DNA from: an uncultured Bacilli bacterium
Lineage (GTDB): Bacteria; Bacillota_I; Bacilli_A; RF39; UBA660
NCBI GenBank assembly: GCA_905235875.1
Contig: CAJONL010000153.1
Coordinates: forward strand, 1 to 13,302
Direction of reading: 5' to 3'
Length of the DNA: 13,302 bases
Shown here: positions 12,157-13,302 of the stretch, piece after piece
How the letters are laid out: the number at the start of each line of letters is the position of its first letter
Position numbering within the stretch: position 1 is the stretch's first letter
Program-made: the position numbers and the translations under genes
The notes under the pieces: model-generated
Seen by the model: the letters and a program-made list of their open reading frames with translations, nothing else
Told to the model about the DNA's origin: nothing
The model's database searches: none

Positions 12157-13302
12157 TCCATCTAAACTCCAAGTTTTTGCTTCAACTATTTTTACATCTA
12201 CTATTTTTCCAATTAAATCCTTTGTTCCTTTTAAATTAACAAGTTTATTTGTATCAGTATAACCCATATAATATTCAGGTTTAGAACTTTCAGATTCTAC
12301 AAGTACTTTTACTGTTTTTCCTTCAAGTTTTTTATTATTTTCTAAAGCATATTTATTTACTAAGTCATTAAGTTTATATAATCTATTTTCTTTATCTTCT
12401 AATTTTTCATTATCTTTCATTTTTTCTGCTGGAGTTCCAACTCGTTTAGAAAAGATGAAAGTATATGCTAAATCATACTTACACTGTTTTACTAAATTCA
12501 TTGTATCACTAAATTCTTCTTCTCCTTCGCCAGGGAATCCTACGATAATATCAGTGCTTATTGATACATCTTTAATTTTTTGTTTCAACTTATTAAATAG
12601 TTCTAAATACTCTTCTTTAGTATATCTTCTTCCCATTAATTTTAATATTTTATTATTACCAGATTGAACAGGAAGATGAATACTTGGCATTATATTGTCA
12701 TATCTAGCTATTATATCTATCATTTCATCAGTAAAATCCCAAGGATGTGAAGTCATAAATCTTATTCTTTCTATACCTGTTTTAGCGGTATCTTCGAGTA
12801 AGTTAGCCATATTATAATTTATATCTAAGTCTTTTCCATAAGCATTAACATTTTGTCCAAGGAGAGTTACTTCCTTATATCCATTTTTAACTAAATCTTT
12901 TACTTCATTTATTATATCATCTTTTGCTCTACTTCTTTGTTTACCTCTAGTATATGGTACTATACAATAAGTACAAAACTTATCACATCCGTACATAATA
13001 TTTACATATGCTTTTATTTTGCTATCCCTATCTATTGGGAGATGTTCTATTATTTCTCCTTCTATACTAGGAGCTTCAATTTTAAGCTTTTTTTCTGCAA
13101 ACGATTTTAAGACTATTTCTTTCAATTTATCGATATTATGAGTACCAATTACAAAATCCATCCATTTATATTTATTAAGCACTTCATTTGCAACTACTTC
13201 TTCTTGAGCCATACATCCACAAACACCAACTAATAAATTTGGATTATCAGTTTCTTTTAAATGCTTAAGAACACCTAAAAAACCAAATACTTTATCATGA
13301 GC
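12142..13302 (-). CDS. miaB: MiaB tRNA-2-methylthio-N6-dimethylallyladenosine synthase (5' end off window)
   Basis: Radical SAM methylthiotransferase that adds the 2-methylthio group to i6A37 of tRNAs reading UNN codons. The frame runs to the window edge. The visible 386 residues begin AHDKVFGFLGVL, inside the N-terminal UPF0004 domain, so roughly 60-80 residues are missing. VGVCGCMAQEE carries the last Cys of the auxiliary 4Fe-4S cluster. YGCDKFCTYCIVPYTRG (fragment residues 104-120) is the radical SAM CxxxCxxC motif. The C-terminal ~60 residues form the TRAM RNA-binding domain. An internal ATG at 13212 is not a start, since conserved sequence continues upstream. It is upstream of cotE, as in Bacillus. 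The sequence favours MiaB over MtaB, judged by synteny and the CIVPYTRG motif context. Confidence 0.95.
   Translation of the reverse strand, partial: AHDKVFGFLGVLKHLKETDNPNLLVGVCGCMAQEEVVANEVLNKYKWMDFVIGTHNIDKLKEIVLKSFAEKKLKIEAPSIEGEIIEHLPIDRDSKIKAYVNIMYGCDKFCTYCIVPYTRGKQRSRAKDDIINEVKDLVKNGYKEVTLLGQNVNAYGKDLDINYNMANLLEDTAKTGIERIRFMTSHPWDFTDEMIDIIARYDNIMPSIHLPVQSGNNKILKLMGRRYTKEEYLELFNKLKQKIKDVSISTDIIVGFPGEGEEEFSDTMNLVKQCKYDLAYTFIFSKRVGTPAEKMKDNEKLEDKENRLYKLNDLVNKYALENNKKLEGKTVKVLVESESSKPEYYMGYTDTNKLVNLKGTKDLIGKIVDVKIVEAKTWSLDGEYIK

Noticed and set aside
11620..12667. Plus-strand open frames opposite cotE and miaB
   Set aside because: Antisense shadows of strongly conserved proteins, with no start signals.
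13200..13302. Internal ATG at 13212 as the start of miaB
   Set aside because: The frame stays open to the window edge and encodes conserved MiaB residues, including the cluster Cys, upstream of this ATG.

Overview
The window is a chromosomal segment of a very AT-rich Gram-positive bacterium, most likely a spore-forming member of the Bacillota in or near the Bacilli/Erysipelotrichia. The reasons are a 16S rRNA 5' end of Firmicutes type, a Bacillus-like rrn leader, strong AGGAGG ribosome binding sites, consensus sigma-A promoters, U-tailed hairpin terminators, and a set of proteins typical of that group (CdaA/CdaR, KhpA, YgaC-type Ntdp, LtaS-like enzyme, CotE, GerS/YdcC). The genetic code looks standard: Trp is read from TGG where I checked, and the 15 genes end in TAA (12) or TAG (3), never TGA.

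Almost everything is on the minus strand, so in transcription order the window reads from right to left. It starts inside miaB (tRNA methylthiotransferase, 5' end off the window), followed by cotE (spore coat morphogenetic protein), a small two-helix membrane protein, the rpsP-khpA pair, a tRNA-Ala(UGC), a short unexplained AT-rich stretch ending in a terminator-like hairpin, two overlapping small helical genes that look like halves of a CotF-type coat protein, a seven-helix LtaS-like phosphoglycerol transferase, glyA, and the c-di-AMP pair cdaA-cdaR. One small DUF378 membrane gene is on the plus strand, convergent with cdaR. The minus-strand series then resumes with a GerS/YdcC-type lipoprotein, a CtpB-like S41 protease and a YgaC-type nucleotide phosphatase. 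It ends with tandem rRNA promoters, the rrn leader and the first ~200 nt of 16S rRNA.

The genes fall into three themes. Housekeeping: miaB, rpsP, khpA, tRNA-Ala, glyA, 16S. Cell envelope and c-di-AMP: cdaA, cdaR, LtaS-like enzyme. Sporulation and germination: cotE, the CotF-like pair, gerS/ydcC and ctpB. The sporulation genes are scattered between housekeeping units, each with its own signals, rather than forming an island. Nothing here looks like a mobile element, CRISPR array, prophage or defence island. The least ordinary points are the GerS-like protein with a long charged linker and a second C-terminal domain, the split CotF-like pair, a DGG instead of DGA active-site motif in CdaA, an N-terminal extension on CdaR, and the unexplained ~110-nt stretch between tRNA-Ala and the coat genes.
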